Assembly (NCBI GenBank): GCA_023266195.1
Contig: JAHFRP010000001.1
Span: forward strand, 310,001 to 374,000
Direction of reading: 5' to 3'
Length of the DNA: 64,000 nucleotides
From: Sulfuricella sp.
GTDB lineage: Bacteria; Pseudomonadota; Gammaproteobacteria; Burkholderiales; Sulfuricellaceae
Each line of letters starts with the position of its first letter. Positions within the stretch are counted from its first letter, which is position 1. Below are positions 28,212 through 36,633 of the stretch, in pieces. A program made the translations under genes and the position numbers. The notes below the pieces were generated by a model that did not search any database, was not told the DNA's origin, and saw only the letters and a program-made list of their open reading frames with translations.

Positions 28212-28985
28212 GTGATCCCCGTCCTGGTTTTCGACATCGAAACCATTCCCGACGTCGACGGGCTGCGCAGAATCAACGGGCTGGGCGACGACATCGCCGC
28301 AGCCGAGGTGGCGGAACTGGCCTTCCATCAGCGCCGCCAGGTAAACGGCAGCGATTTTCTGCCGCTGCACGTGCAACGCGTGGTGGCGATTTCCTGTGCG
28401 CTACGTGAGCGCGACCAGTTCAGGATATGGTCGCTCGGCAGCCCGGCAGACGGCGAGGCCGAACTGATCCGCCGCTTCTTCGAAGGCATCGAGAAATACA
28501 CCCCCCAGATCGTATCCTGGAACGGCGGCGGCTTCGACCTGCCGGTGCTGCATTACCGCGCCATGGTCCACGGCATCCAGGCGCCGCGCTATTGGGACAT
28601 GGGCGAGGACGACCGCGAGTTCAAGTGGAACAACTACATCAGCCGTTACCATACCCGCCACCTCGACCTGATGGACCTGCTCGCGCTCTACCAGCCGCGC
28701 GCCAACGCGCCGCTGGACCAGGTCGCGCAGTTGATCGGGTTGCCCGGCAAACTCGGCATGGACGGTTCCAAAGTGTGGGATGCCTTCCAGAACGGCGAGA
28801 TCGACGGCATCCGCAATTACTGCGAAACCGACGTCGCCAACACCTATCTGGTTTACCTGCGTTTCCAGCTGATGCGCGGCGCGTTGACGCCCGAGGCGTA
28901 CCAGTCCGAATGCGATCTGGTGCGGACTACCTTGGCCAAGTCGGAGGCGCCGCACTGGCAGGAGTTCCTGGCTGCGTGGAATTAG
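28212..28985 (+). CDS. Predicted 3'-5' exonuclease, PolB-exonuclease type
   Basis: 257 residues. The fold is a stand-alone DEDDy exonuclease related to the proofreading domain of family B DNA polymerases. The first acidic motif is VFDIETIPD at the N-terminus, the second is VSWNGGGFDLPVL, and the third is YCETDVANTYLVYL with the catalytic Tyr and Asp. No polymerase domain is attached. The start is GTG 28212. The substrate is not known; a role in nucleic acid trimming or repair is an inference from the family. The following rlmD gene is separated by a palindromic repeat. Confidence 0.85.
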   Translation: MIPVLVFDIETIPDVDGLRRINGLGDDIAAAEVAELAFHQRRQVNGSDFLPLHVQRVVAISCALRERDQFRIWSLGSPADGEAELIRRFFEGIEKYTPQIVSWNGGGFDLPVLHYRAMVHGIQAPRYWDMGEDDREFKWNNYISRYHTRHLDLMDLLALYQPRANAPLDQVAQLIGLPGKLGMDGSKVWDAFQNGEIDGIRNYCETDVANTYLVYLRFQLMRGALTPEAYQSECDLVRTTLAKSEAPHWQEFLAAWN

Positions 28986-28994
28986 AATAACTTA

Positions 28995-29063
28995 GCCGCA
29001 AAAAGGCGCAAAATTCACAAAAGTAAAACCGGTTTTTTTGCGTTTTTTGCGCCTCTTCGCGGC
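28995..29063. repeat. Palindromic repeat, GCCGCAAAAAGGCGCAAAA arm
   Basis: Arms 28995-29013 and 29043-29063 are inverted (GCCGCAAAAAGGCGC against GCGCCTCTTCGCGGC). It is related to the element at 8350 and fills the gap before rlmD. Confidence 0.7.
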
Positions 29064-29087
29064 CATGACTTTCCCGATCTCAATCCT

Positions 29088-30377
29088 ATGACCATCATCG
29101 AATCTCTCGACCACGAAGGGCGCGGTGTCGCCCACGTGGACGGCAAGACCATCTTCATCGAGGGCGCTCTGCCCGGCGAGACGGTGGAGTATTCCACCTA
29201 CAAGAAAAAGCCCAGCTTCGAGCAGGCGACGGCGACTCGGATCGTCAAGTCCAGCGCCATGCGGGTGGCACCGCGCTGCGCGAATTTCGGCGTTTGCGGC
29301 GGATGCAGCATGCAGCACCTGGAGGCGGGCGCGCAGGTGGCGGCCAAGCAGCGCGTGCTGGAAGACAACCTGCGCCACATCGGCAAGGTGCGTGCCGAGG
29401 CCATCCTGCCCGCCATTTACGGCCCGACCTGGGGCTATCGCCATCGTGCCCGATTGTCGGTCAAGTATGTGATCAAGAAAGGGTGCGTGCTGGTCGGCTT
29501 CCATGAAAAGCGCAGCAGCTTCATCGTCGACATGGCGTGCTGCGAAGTGCTGCCGCCCCGCATCTCCGCGCTGCTGGTGCCGCTGCGCGGACTGGTCGAA
29601 CAGCTTTCCATCCGCGAGCGGATGCCGCAGGTGGAGATCGCGCTGGGCGAGGACGTGGACGTGCTGGTGCTGCGCATCCTCGACCCCCTGAATGAGCGCG
29701 ACGAGGCGTTGCTCAGGGAATTCGCCGACCGCCATCGGGTCCAGTTCTTCCTCCAGCCGAAAGGGCCGGATACGGTCTATCCTTTCTACCCGCTGGATGC
29801 GCCCGATCTCAACTATACCCTGCCCGATTTCGGCATCGTCATGCCCTACCGTCCGACCGAATTCACCCAGGTCAACCCGGCCATCAACCGCGTGCTGGTG
29901 CGGCGCGCCGTCGGCCTGCTCGACCCGAAGCCGGGCGAGCGCATCGCCGATCTCTTTTGCGGCCTGGGCAATTTCACTTTGCCGATCGCCCGGCGCGGCG
30001 CCGATGTCGTGGGGGTGGAGGGCAGCGCCGCGCTGGTGCGGCGGGCGCAGGCCAATGCGGATTACAACGGGCTGTCGGCGCGCACCCGCTTCGTCGAGGC
30101 GAATTTGTTCGAAGAGGGCGCGGCCAGCCTGAAATCGCTCGGCCATTTCGACAAGATGCTGATCGATCCGCCGCGCGACGGCGCGGTTGAAGTGATCAAG
30201 GCGCTGGAAGACGACGGCCCGCGGCGCATCGTCTATGTGTCGTGCAATCCCGCCACGCTCGCGCGCGATGCGGCGGCGCTGGTGAATGTCCAGGGCTATG
30301 CGCTGAAGGCCGCCGGCGTGGTCAACATGTTCCCGCACACCGCCCACGTCGAATCCATCGCGCTGTTCGAGAAATAA
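29088..30377 (+). CDS. rlmD: 23S rRNA (uracil-1939-C5)-methyltransferase
   Basis: 429 residues. It methylates U1939 of 23S rRNA with S-adenosylmethionine. An N-terminal TRAM-like domain ([20 protein letters not shown]) binds RNA; the iron-sulfur cysteines are in [15 protein letters not shown] plus a further cysteine in VDMACCEVL; the SAM loop is [14 protein letters not shown]; and the catalytic cysteine is in [12 protein letters not shown]. All are intact. The family RlmD rather than RlmC or TrmA is inferred from the cluster cysteines and length. It converges with the yccA-like gene on the other strand. Confidence 0.93.
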   Translation: MTIIESLDHEGRGVAHVDGKTIFIEGALPGETVEYSTYKKKPSFEQATATRIVKSSAMRVAPRCANFGVCGGCSMQHLEAGAQVAAKQRVLEDNLRHIGKVRAEAILPAIYGPTWGYRHRARLSVKYVIKKGCVLVGFHEKRSSFIVDMACCEVLPPRISALLVPLRGLVEQLSIRERMPQVEIALGEDVDVLVLRILDPLNERDEALLREFADRHRVQFFLQPKGPDTVYPFYPLDAPDLNYTLPDFGIVMPYRPTEFTQVNPAINRVLVRRAVGLLDPKPGERIADLFCGLGNFTLPIARRGADVVGVEGSAALVRRAQANADYNGLSARTRFVEANLFEEGAASLKSLGHFDKMLIDPPRDGAVEVIKALEDDGPRRIVYVSCNPATLARDAAALVNVQGYALKAAGVVNMFPHTAHVESIALFEK

Positions 30378-30384
30378 ATCCCGG

Positions 30385-30445
30385 CCGCCGATACACGCCG
30401 AGCTTGGCTTGTCGCTGTCGGCGTTTATCCGCGTCAATCGGCGGT
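30385..30445. repeat. Palindromic repeat, CCGCCGAT family
   Basis: Arms 30385-30402 and 30419-30445 pair (CCGCCGATACACGCCGAG with CGGCGTTTATCCGCG...ATCGGCGG). It lies just downstream of rlmD and before the terminator of the opposite gene. Confidence 0.55.
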
Positions 30446-30454
30446 TAAAATGAA

Positions 30455-30484
30455 CAAAAAAAGGCGGCCGATCCGGCCGCCTTC
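30455..30484 (-). terminator. Rho-independent terminator for the YccA/BI-1 gene
   Basis: Stem AAGGCGGCCG / CGGCCGCCTT (30461-30483). On the minus strand it is followed by an unbroken T run (the A run 30456-30462 on plus), so it serves the minus-strand gene that ends at 30504. Confidence 0.85.
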
Positions 30485-30503
30485 GCGTGACGGTGCGTAG
30501 CGC

Positions 30504-31193
30504 CTAGTCGCGCTCGCCGGTGAGCGCCATCAACAGCTGCAGCAGGTTGACGAACAGGTTGTAGATGTCCAGGTAGATCGCCAGGGTCGCCATGATGTAG
30601 TTGGTTTCCCCGCCGGTGACGATGCGGCTCACGTCATACAGGATGTAGCCGGAGAAGATCAACACGGCAATCGCCGAGATGGTCAGCTGCATCGCCGGAA
30701 TCTGGAAGAACATGTTGGCCAGAGAAGCGACGATCAGCAGGATCAGCCCGATGAACAGAAACTTGCCGATGAAGCCGAAATCCTTCTTGGTTACCGTGGC
30801 GATCGTCGCCAGGCCGAAGAAGATCGCGCCGGTGCCGCCCGCCGCCATCCCGACCAGTTGGGCGCCGTTTCTCAAGTGCAGCGCCGCTTGCAGGAGCGGG
30901 CCCAGCAGCAGTCCGAGGAAAAAGGTCATCGCCAGCAGCAGCGCCACGCCGAGGCCGTTGTCGCGGTTGGCGTTGATGCCCCAGAACAGGCCGAACATCA
31001 CCGCCATCATGCCGATGAAGCCGACGATGGGATGCTGCGCCATGAAAGAAAAATCCATGCTCAGACCGAACATCGCACCGATCACCGTCGGGATCATCGA
31101 GAGCCCGAGCAGCATGTAGGTGTTGCGCAGAACTTTATTGGACGAGAGTGAGAGATCGCTCGTTCGCGAGGTCATCTGCAGGTCAGGTTGCAT
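30504..31193 (-). CDS. yccA: YccA / Bax inhibitor-1 family membrane protein
   Basis: 229 residues with seven hydrophobic helices, beginning about residue 25 (NTYMLLGLSMIPTVIGAMFG), the layout of the BI-1/TMBIM family. E. coli YccA is a substrate and modulator of the FtsH protease; other members are ion channels or leak regulators. The conserved GYILYDVSRIV in the sixth helix and the C-terminal DIYNLFVNLLQLL are typical. ATG 31193 has AAAGGAGT at the right distance; a second ATG six codons in is less likely. It is monocistronic with its own terminator at 30455. Confidence 0.88.
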   Translation of the reverse strand: MQPDLQMTSRTSDLSLSSNKVLRNTYMLLGLSMIPTVIGAMFGLSMDFSFMAQHPIVGFIGMMAVMFGLFWGINANRDNGLGVALLLAMTFFLGLLLGPLLQAALHLRNGAQLVGMAAGGTGAIFFGLATIATVTKKDFGFIGKFLFIGLILLIVASLANMFFQIPAMQLTISAIAVLIFSGYILYDVSRIVTGGETNYIMATLAIYLDIYNLFVNLLQLLMALTGERD

Positions 31194-31298
31194 TCAGGTA
31201 CTCCTTTATTGATGAGACAGATTCTAAGACTACTGAACTCTGGCCGAAGTTGCAACTTCTGGTCAAGGCACCGGGCAATCGGTATCATAGCGGCCATT

Positions 31299-31388
31299 GG
31301 AGGTGTGGCCGAGCGGTTTAAGGCAGCAGTCTTGAAAACTGCCGTAGGGGTGACTCTACCGTGAGTTCGAATCTCACCGCCTCCGCCA
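31299..31388 (+). tRNA. tRNA-Ser (anticodon TGA)
   Basis: 90 nt with a long variable arm, as expected for serine. The acceptor stem GGAGGTG pairs with CGCCTCC at the 3' end and CCA is encoded (31386-31388). The anticodon loop CTTGAAA places TGA at 31333-31335. The T loop is GTTCGAATC. A TATCAT hexamer at 31283 may be the -10. Confidence 0.97.
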
Positions 31389-31405
31389 GCTACCCAAATC
31401 AATAA

Positions 31406-31429
31406 AGCCCGGCTATCCGGGTTTTTTTT
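31406..31429 (+). terminator. Rho-independent terminator after tRNA-Ser
   Basis: Stem GCCCGG-CTAT-CCGGGT followed by eight T residues, 18 nt after the tRNA 3' end. Confidence 0.85.
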
Positions 31430-31584
31430 CGCCTTTCGTTCAGCAGAATTCCTTTCCTGGCCTGGCAAAGCTTGCCGCTTGAACTATCCTGTATTTGAAG
31501 CCGAAAGGTCTATCGCACGGGCTCCTTGTGACGTCAGCCTTCACGCCCGACCCTCGTCTTCGCGGTAATTTCCGGGCCGGAAAA

Positions 31585-32007
31585 ATGATCACTTCCTACT
31601 GGCAGCACTTCCCGCACCAGGCTGACATCGGCGTGCGCGGCGTCGGGCCGACTCTGGCGGCGGCGTTCGAGCAGGCGGCGCTGGCCTTGACGGCGGTGGT
31701 GACCGATCCGGCGCGGGTGGCGCCGAACGAAGCCGTGGAAATCGCCTGCGAGGCGCCGGACGACGAATTGCTGCTGGCGGACTGGCTGAACGCCTTGATT
31801 CTGGAAATGGCGACCCGCCGCATGCTGTTCCGGCGCTTTTCGGTGAATCTGGACGGGCATCGTCTGCGCGCCACCGCCTGGGGCGAGCGGGTGGATGTGG
31901 TGCGGCATCGGCCGGCGGTGGAAGTCAAGGGCGCCACCTACACCGAGCTCAAGGTGGGCCGGATCGAAGCGGGGCTGTGGCTCGCCCAGTGCGTGGTGGA
32001 CGTCTGA
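31585..32007 (+). CDS. Archease (RtcB ligase cofactor)
   Basis: 140 residues. Archease speeds guanylylation of the RNA ligase RtcB and lets it turn over. The metal-binding start [17 protein letters not shown] and the end [19 protein letters not shown], with its terminal acidic residue, fit the family. ATG 31585 (MITSYWQHF) was chosen over an upstream in-frame ATG whose 30 extra residues come from the region just after the tRNA-Ser terminator. The stop is one base from the rtcB start, so the ligase and its cofactor are translated together, as expected for a working RNA repair pair. Confidence 0.9.
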   Translation: MITSYWQHFPHQADIGVRGVGPTLAAAFEQAALALTAVVTDPARVAPNEAVEIACEAPDDELLLADWLNALILEMATRRMLFRRFSVNLDGHRLRATAWGERVDVVRHRPAVEVKGATYTELKVGRIEAGLWLAQCVVDV

Positions 32008-32008
32008 C

Positions 32009-33439
32009 ATGGATATTTCCCAATTCGAACGCGTTACGGACTATGAGTGGCGCATCGCCCCGTTCGGCGAAATGCACGTGCCGGCGGTGATCTATGCCGA
32101 CCAGGATTTGCTGCGCGAAATGGACCAGAAGGTGTACGAGCAACTCACCAACGTGGCCACATTGCCGGGCATTGTCCAGGCCGCCTATGCCATGCCCGAT
32201 GCGCATTGGGGCTACGGCTTCCCGATCGGCGGGGTGGCGGCTTTCGACCCCGCGATGGGCGGGGTGATTTCGGCCGGCGGAGTGGGGTTCGACATTTCCT
32301 GCGGGGTGCGCACCCTGCTGACCGGCTTGCGGGCGTCGGACCTCGCGCCGGTCAAGCAGAAACTGGCCGACCGCCTGTTCGAGCAGGTTCCGGCGGGCGT
32401 GGGCAGCACCGGGCGGCTGCGGCTGGACGCCGCCGAGATGGATGCGATGCTGCGAGGCGGCGCGCGCTGGGCGGTGGAGCGGGGCTACGGCGTCGCGGCC
32501 GATCTGGAGCGCATCGAGGAGGGCGGCTGCATGGCCGGCGCCGAGCCGGACCAGGTTTCCGATCATGCCAAACAGCGCCAGCGCGGCGAAGTCGGTACGC
32601 TCGGCTCGGGCAACCACTACCTCGAATTACAGGAAGTCGCGGAAGTTTTCGATGCCCGCATCGCCGCGCGCTTCGGCTTGCATGCGGGTGATGTGGTGGT
32701 GAGCATCCACTGCGGCTCGCGCGGGCTGGGGCACCAGATCGGCACCGAATTTCTGAGAAAGATGGTGATTGCCGCGCCCGGCCACGGCATATCCCTGCCC
32801 GACCGCGAACTCGCCTGCGCCCCGATCGATTCCCCGCTTGGGCGGGATTACCTCGGCGCCATGCGCGCCGGCATCAACTGCGCGCTGGCCAATCGCCAGG
32901 TCATCACCCACCTCGCGCGCGAGGTGTTCGCCGAAATCTTGCCGGGAACGCGGCTAACCCTGCTCTACGACGTTTCGCACAATACCTGCAAGGAAGAACA
33001 GCATATCGTGGGCGGCCGGCCCCGCCGCCTGTTCGTCCACCGCAAGGGCGCCACGCGCGCCTTCGGCCCCGGCCACGCCGCGCTGCCGGCCGATTTGCGC
33101 GATGTCGGCCAGCCGGTGCTGATCGGCGGCAGCATGGGAACCTCTTCCTACATTCTCGCCGGCACCGAAGCCGGCATGGCGCACTCGTTCGGCTCCGCCT
33201 GCCACGGCGCCGGCCGCGCCATGAGCCGCCACCAGGCCACGCGGCAGTGGCACGGCAGCGACCTGGTGCGCGATCTGGCGAGCCAGGGCATCCTGATCCG
33301 CAGCCCCTCGCTGCGCGGCGTGGCGGAAGAGGCGCCGGGCGCCTACAAGGACGTCGGCGCCGTGGTGGAGGCGGCCGAGCGCGCCGGCTTGTCGCGCAAG
33401 GTGGCGCGGCTTAGGCCGTTGGCGTGCATCAAGGGATGA
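32009..33439 (+). CDS. rtcB: RNA-splicing ligase RtcB
   Basis: 476 residues. RtcB joins RNA ends carrying 2',3'-cyclic phosphate or 3'-phosphate to 5'-OH ends, using GTP and Mn2+. The metal site cysteine is in GGVGFDISCGVRTLL; other metal ligands are in GTLGSGNHYLELQ and SIHCGSRGLGHQ; and the guanylylated histidine is in SACHGAGRAMSRHQA. All are intact. ATG 32009 follows the archease stop directly. Bacterial rtc operons often have a sigma-54 activator (rtcR) and rtcA nearby; neither is seen here. Confidence 0.95.
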   Translation: MDISQFERVTDYEWRIAPFGEMHVPAVIYADQDLLREMDQKVYEQLTNVATLPGIVQAAYAMPDAHWGYGFPIGGVAAFDPAMGGVISAGGVGFDISCGVRTLLTGLRASDLAPVKQKLADRLFEQVPAGVGSTGRLRLDAAEMDAMLRGGARWAVERGYGVAADLERIEEGGCMAGAEPDQVSDHAKQRQRGEVGTLGSGNHYLELQEVAEVFDARIAARFGLHAGDVVVSIHCGSRGLGHQIGTEFLRKMVIAAPGHGISLPDRELACAPIDSPLGRDYLGAMRAGINCALANRQVITHLAREVFAEILPGTRLTLLYDVSHNTCKEEQHIVGGRPRRLFVHRKGATRAFGPGHAALPADLRDVGQPVLIGGSMGTSSYILAGTEAGMAHSFGSACHGAGRAMSRHQATRQWHGSDLVRDLASQGILIRSPSLRGVAEEAPGAYKDVGAVVEAAERAGLSRKVARLRPLACIKG

Positions 33440-33454
33440 GCCTGACGATTGTAG

Positions 33455-33499
33455 GTGCGAATTCATTCGCACAATCGCAATAGAGCCCGTGTGCGAATG
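33455..33499. repeat. Perfect palindrome around the DUF72 start
   Basis: GTGCGAAT-TC-ATTCGCAC (33455-33472) is a perfect inverted repeat, and a third partial copy GTGCGAATGAAT (33491-33502) contains the ATG of the next gene. It may influence translation of that gene. Confidence 0.6.
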
Positions 33500-34249
33500 A
33501 ATCCGCATCTGCCTGCCGATCGCGAAGGCCGGGTCTACATCGGCGCCAGCGGCTGGAACTACCGGGAATGGCGGGACAGCTTCTACGGCGGCATGCCGAG
33601 CAAGGACTGGCTCGGCTTTTACGCCACCCGTTTCGACGCGGTCGAAGTCAACGCCACTTTCTACCGCCAGCAGCGCCAAAGCACCTTCGAGCGTTGGCGC
33701 GAACAAACCCCGGCCGATTTCGCTTTTGCCATCAAGGGCCACCGTTTCCTTACCCACGTGAAGCGCCTGCTCGATCCCGAACGGCCTCTGCATCGATGCC
33801 GCGCCGCTGCCGCCGGGCTGGGCGGCAAGCTGGCCGCGGTGCTGTGGCAGATGCCGCGCAGCCTGCGGAAGGACATGGCGCGGCTGCAACGCTTCGCCGA
33901 TGCTTTGGCGGCGTGGCCGGAAGCGCGCCACGCGATGGAATTCCGCCATGCTTCGTGGTTCGACGATGACGTCGCCGCCTGCCTGTCCGCTCGGCGGATC
34001 GCCAACTGCCTGTCCGATGCCGCCGATTGGCCGATGTGGGATGCCGTGACCACCGACCTGGTCTACGTCCGGCTGCACGGCCACGCGGATACCTACGCGT
34101 CGTCCTACGCGGAAGGCGAACTCGCGGGCTGGGCAGGACGGGTGCGGGACTGGCAGGCGCAGGGGAGTGAAGTCCACGTCTATTTCGACAACACCGCCTC
34201 CGGCGCGGCGCTGGGCAATGCGTTGCGGCTCAAGGCGCTGCTGGAGTAG
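33497..34249 (+). CDS. DUF72 TIM-barrel protein
   Basis: 250 residues. The DUF72 family has a TIM-barrel shape; biochemical function is not established. Diagnostic stretches are YIGASGWNYREWRDSFYG, FDAVEVNATFYR and FAIKGHRFLTHVKRL near the N-terminus, and VYVRLHGHADTYAS and HVYFDNTASGAALGNAL near the C-terminus. ATG 33497 lies in a palindromic repeat; an upstream GTG at 33455 would read through that repeat and is less likely. It is 57 nt after rtcB, on the same strand, and may be read from the same transcript. Confidence 0.85.
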   Translation: MNPHLPADREGRVYIGASGWNYREWRDSFYGGMPSKDWLGFYATRFDAVEVNATFYRQQRQSTFERWREQTPADFAFAIKGHRFLTHVKRLLDPERPLHRCRAAAAGLGGKLAAVLWQMPRSLRKDMARLQRFADALAAWPEARHAMEFRHASWFDDDVAACLSARRIANCLSDAADWPMWDAVTTDLVYVRLHGHADTYASSYAEGELAGWAGRVRDWQAQGSEVHVYFDNTASGAALGNALRLKALLE

Positions 34250-34269
34250 CGCTTGCAGCAATCACAGGG

Positions 34270-34378
34270 CCTGTGTGGGTACGGCTTTCTCGCCCGTGCG
34301 AGCAGCTTGCTGCCGCTCGCGGCGGGGACACTCCTTGCGGGTGTAGCCGTACATGTCAGGCTCAAGCCTGACCCACAT
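34270..34378. repeat. Palindromic repeat, GTGTGGGTACGGCT family
   Basis: Outer arms GTGTGGGT (about 34273) and ACCCACA (to about 34377) with inner pairs ACGGCT/AGCCGT. The segment 34320-34343 shares 22 of 24 bases (inverted) with 13144-13167 inside aroA, and part of it recurs near 43257. It separates the DUF72 gene from the convergent pncB. Confidence 0.65.
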
Positions 34379-34420
34379 TACGGCTAATTACACAGCACTG
34401 CACCAGGAGCCTGATGCGCA

Positions 34421-35761
34421 TTATTGCCTGGTTGCGCGATCGACCGCTTTCGCCATCCGCCCGAGCGCGGTGGCGACCGCGACGGGGTAGGGGGATTGCG
34501 TTCCCAGCCGCTGCAAGCGCTCCGGCAGCCGCGCCAGCTCGTCGGCCGCGCGGCGCCTCGATTCTTCCAGCGGTTCGGCCGCGGCCAGGCGCTTGCCGGC
34601 GAGCATGTAGGGCTGGATCAGGGGCGTGCCCGGCTGCGCGTCGTTGTCCAGCGTCAGGATGTCGCGTTCCATGCGGCCGTCTGTGCCATAACTGCGGTAT
34701 ACCTGCTTGCGGCCGGGCCAGGTCGCCTTGCCTTCCGAGCGCTTGCGGCGCGGCTTGCCGGCGTATTCCACCAGCTTGTAGGCGCAGTCGAGGTAAGGGG
34801 CGTCGGCCGAAACGTCGAGGCGCGTGCCGACGCCGAAACCGTCGATCGGCGCGCCTTCCGCGAGCAATTGCCGGATCGCGTATTCGTCGAGGTTGCCGCT
34901 GCAGAAAATGCCGGTCTCCTTGAGCCCGCCCCGGTCGAGGATGCGGCGCACCTTGATCGCATGGTAGGACAGGCTGCCGCTGTCCAGCCTCACCGCCTTG
35001 ATGCGGGCGCCCATCTGTTTGAGCCGCGGCGCCAGCTTCACCACCTTTTCGGCGGCCGCTTCGGTATTGTAGGTGTCGATCAACAGCACCGTGTTGGTCG
35101 GGTGGGAGCGGGCGAAGTGCTCGAACGCGGTCTTTTCGCTGGCGTGGGCCTGGACGTAGGAATGCGCCATGGTGCCGTAGAGCGGGATGCCGAATTCCGC
35201 GCCGGCCAGCACCGTGGCGCTGCCGGAAAAGCCTGCCAGATAACAGGCGCGCGCGGCCAGCAGCCCGGCCTCCGCGCCGTGCGCGCGGCGCAGGCCGAAA
35301 TCGACCAGCAGCTTGCCGCGCGCCGCCAGTACGCTGCGCGCGGCTTTCGAGGCAATCAGGGTTTGCAGGTGGAGAAGATTGACGATGCGGCTTTCCACCA
35401 ATTGGGCCTGCGCGATCGGGGCGGTGATGCGCAGGATCGGCTCGTTGGGGAAGAAGGGCGTGCCTTCAGGCATGGCGTGGACTTCGCCGGTAAAGCGCAG
35501 AGCGGCGAGGGAATCGACGAAATCCTGATGAAAATGGCCGCAGTCGGCGAGCCAATCCAGCTCTCCGGCGGTGAAATGCAGGTGCTCCAGGAAGTGCAGC
35601 GCCTGCTCAAGCCCTGCTGCCAGCATGAAATTCCGCTGCGGCGGCAGATCGCGCACGAAAAACTCGAATACCGCGACGCCGTCCATGCCTCCGTCGAAAT
35701 AGGCCTGGAGCATGGTGAGCTGGTACAGGTCGGTCAGCAGCGGGCTTGATTGCGGGTTCAC
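34421..35761 (-). CDS. pncB: Nicotinate phosphoribosyltransferase
   Basis: 446 residues. It forms nicotinate mononucleotide from nicotinate and PRPP in NAD salvage. The N-terminal LLTDLYQLTMLQAYFDGGM, central FSGSATVLAGAEFGIPLYG and MAHSYVQAH, the phosphohistidine region, and AVRLDSGSL and GFGVGTRLDVS phosphate loops match the family. The chosen start is GTG 35761, preceded on its strand by a GGGGGC stretch; longer in-frame starts would read through a palindromic repeat. No NAD synthetase gene is adjacent. It converges with the DUF72 gene. Confidence 0.9.
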   Translation of the reverse strand: MNPQSSPLLTDLYQLTMLQAYFDGGMDGVAVFEFFVRDLPPQRNFMLAAGLEQALHFLEHLHFTAGELDWLADCGHFHQDFVDSLAALRFTGEVHAMPEGTPFFPNEPILRITAPIAQAQLVESRIVNLLHLQTLIASKAARSVLAARGKLLVDFGLRRAHGAEAGLLAARACYLAGFSGSATVLAGAEFGIPLYGTMAHSYVQAHASEKTAFEHFARSHPTNTVLLIDTYNTEAAAEKVVKLAPRLKQMGARIKAVRLDSGSLSYHAIKVRRILDRGGLKETGIFCSGNLDEYAIRQLLAEGAPIDGFGVGTRLDVSADAPYLDCAYKLVEYAGKPRRKRSEGKATWPGRKQVYRSYGTDGRMERDILTLDNDAQPGTPLIQPYMLAGKRLAAAEPLEESRRRAADELARLPERLQRLGTQSPYPVAVATALGRMAKAVDRATRQ

Positions 35762-35828
35762 GCGACGCCCCCGGAACGGTAGATTGCTTGGAATGCTTTC
35801 TATGGTATGGATTATCCTACTAAATGTT

Positions 35829-35896
35829 GTTATTCCTGGCTTGACACGGAATCCATGGATCTTATCGATACTGGATTCCCGCCTGCGCGTGAATGA
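35829..35896. repeat. Short palindromic repeat upstream of pncB
   Basis: Arms ending GGAATCCA (35829-35854) and starting TGGATTCCCG (35871-35896) pair imperfectly. The pattern (ATTCC...GGAATCCA...TGGATTCC...GAAT) is also the core of the TAAG-ended elements. A TTGACA at 35840 falls in it but has no matching -10 at a good distance. Confidence 0.55.
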
Positions 35897-36038
35897 TGGA
35901 GCTTCAATATTTGGTGGCCACCTCTGTAAGAGTATAGCCAGCGCAACGGGTGCTCGCGTTGCGAGCCGCCGCTTCAAGTTTTCGTTCGCCTGGCCGTAAC
36001 TTCATTCATGTGGTGGAGGAAATTCTGAGGAGTTCATC

Positions 36039-36221
36039 ATGGACAAGGAATGCATGATTCAGCGGCTGATGCGCGAGATCGAGATGGATTTCTCCTCCGA
36101 TCTGCGGCTTGGGCTGATCGACCGCGTGCGGTTCAACACCATCATCAAATCCGAAACCGAGCGGCTGAGGGAAAAAGGCTATCTGGAAATCGAAAGGATG
36201 TTCCTTCGGGCGGCGGCGTAG
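36039..36221 (+). CDS. Small hypothetical protein
   Basis: 60 residues, mostly helical and charged (MDKECMIQRLMREIEMDF at the start, then ETERLREKGYLEIERM). ATG 36039 has an excellent Shine-Dalgarno (GAGGAG, 7 nt upstream), which is the main reason to call it. I do not recognise the family. It is not an obvious coding shadow, since the other frames here are short. It stands alone between pncB (divergent) and a repeat. Confidence 0.55.
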   Translation: MDKECMIQRLMREIEMDFSSDLRLGLIDRVRFNTIIKSETERLREKGYLEIERMFLRAAA

Positions 36222-36232
36222 GCGGCCCCGAG

Positions 36233-36340
36233 TTTAAGGGAAGTGCCGATTTATTCGCCAACTCCGCGTAGGCGGCACCCAGTCAAATCAAACCACTGGA
36301 TCCCCGTCTACGCGGGAACGGCGGAAATGAATAAGCGGGG
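36233..36340. repeat. TAAG-ended MITE-like element (copy D)
   Basis: The left end TTTAAGGGAAGTGCCGATTT (from 36233) is a close family member; the right end (ATGAATAAGCGGGGGCG) is decayed. The interior has TCCGCGTAGGCGG and GTCTACGCGGGAAC. With the DnaA-box region it accounts for the 412-bp gap 36222-36633. Confidence 0.6.
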
Positions 36341-36407
36341 GCGGGAGCGGTGAGGTCACGTTTTGTCCGGGGGGGCAAACGCCTTGACAGGCGAGAAGAA
36401 GCCTGAT

Positions 36408-36595
36408 TCATCCACAAGGTTGGACTGCAATAAATGACGGCGGCCAGAACATCATTACAAACCAAAGGGTTGTTTGTATCTAATTGAATTTATATGAGAA
36501 ATGCTATTGATCAGAATTTGGTCAAAATATCGTTTTTCGTTGTGTGTAATAGACTTGCGACATGTTCACTTCGCTTATGCACAAACTTATCCACA
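36408..36595 (+). promoter_or_regulatory. AT-rich region with DnaA-box cluster
   Basis: Two exact matches to the DnaA box TTATNCACA lie at 36575-36583 (TTATGCACA) and 36587-36595 (TTATCCACA), in the same orientation and 12 bp apart; a one-mismatch copy (TCATCCACA) is at 36408-36416. The sequence between is markedly AT-rich for this genome and lies between the ends of two convergent genes, so it is not a promoter for either. Function unknown. Confidence 0.45.
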
Positions 36596-36633
36596 ACATA
36601 TGTGGAAGGTTTGAATGTCAAGAGGGATTTTCC

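Noticed and set aside
35840-35868. TTGACA at 35840 as a promoter for the small gene at 36039
   Set aside because: No -10 at 16-18 bp and the hexamer lies in a repeat arm.
35762-35977. N-terminal extension of nicotinate phosphoribosyltransferase by 72 codons
   Set aside because: The extra codons read through a palindromic repeat and show no family resemblance; GTG 35761 with a purine-rich upstream stretch fits the family start.
36408-36595. Calling the DnaA-box region a chromosomal origin
   Set aside because: Only two exact boxes are present and dnaA, dnaN, recF, rpmH or parAB are not adjacent; it is reported only as a DnaA-box cluster.
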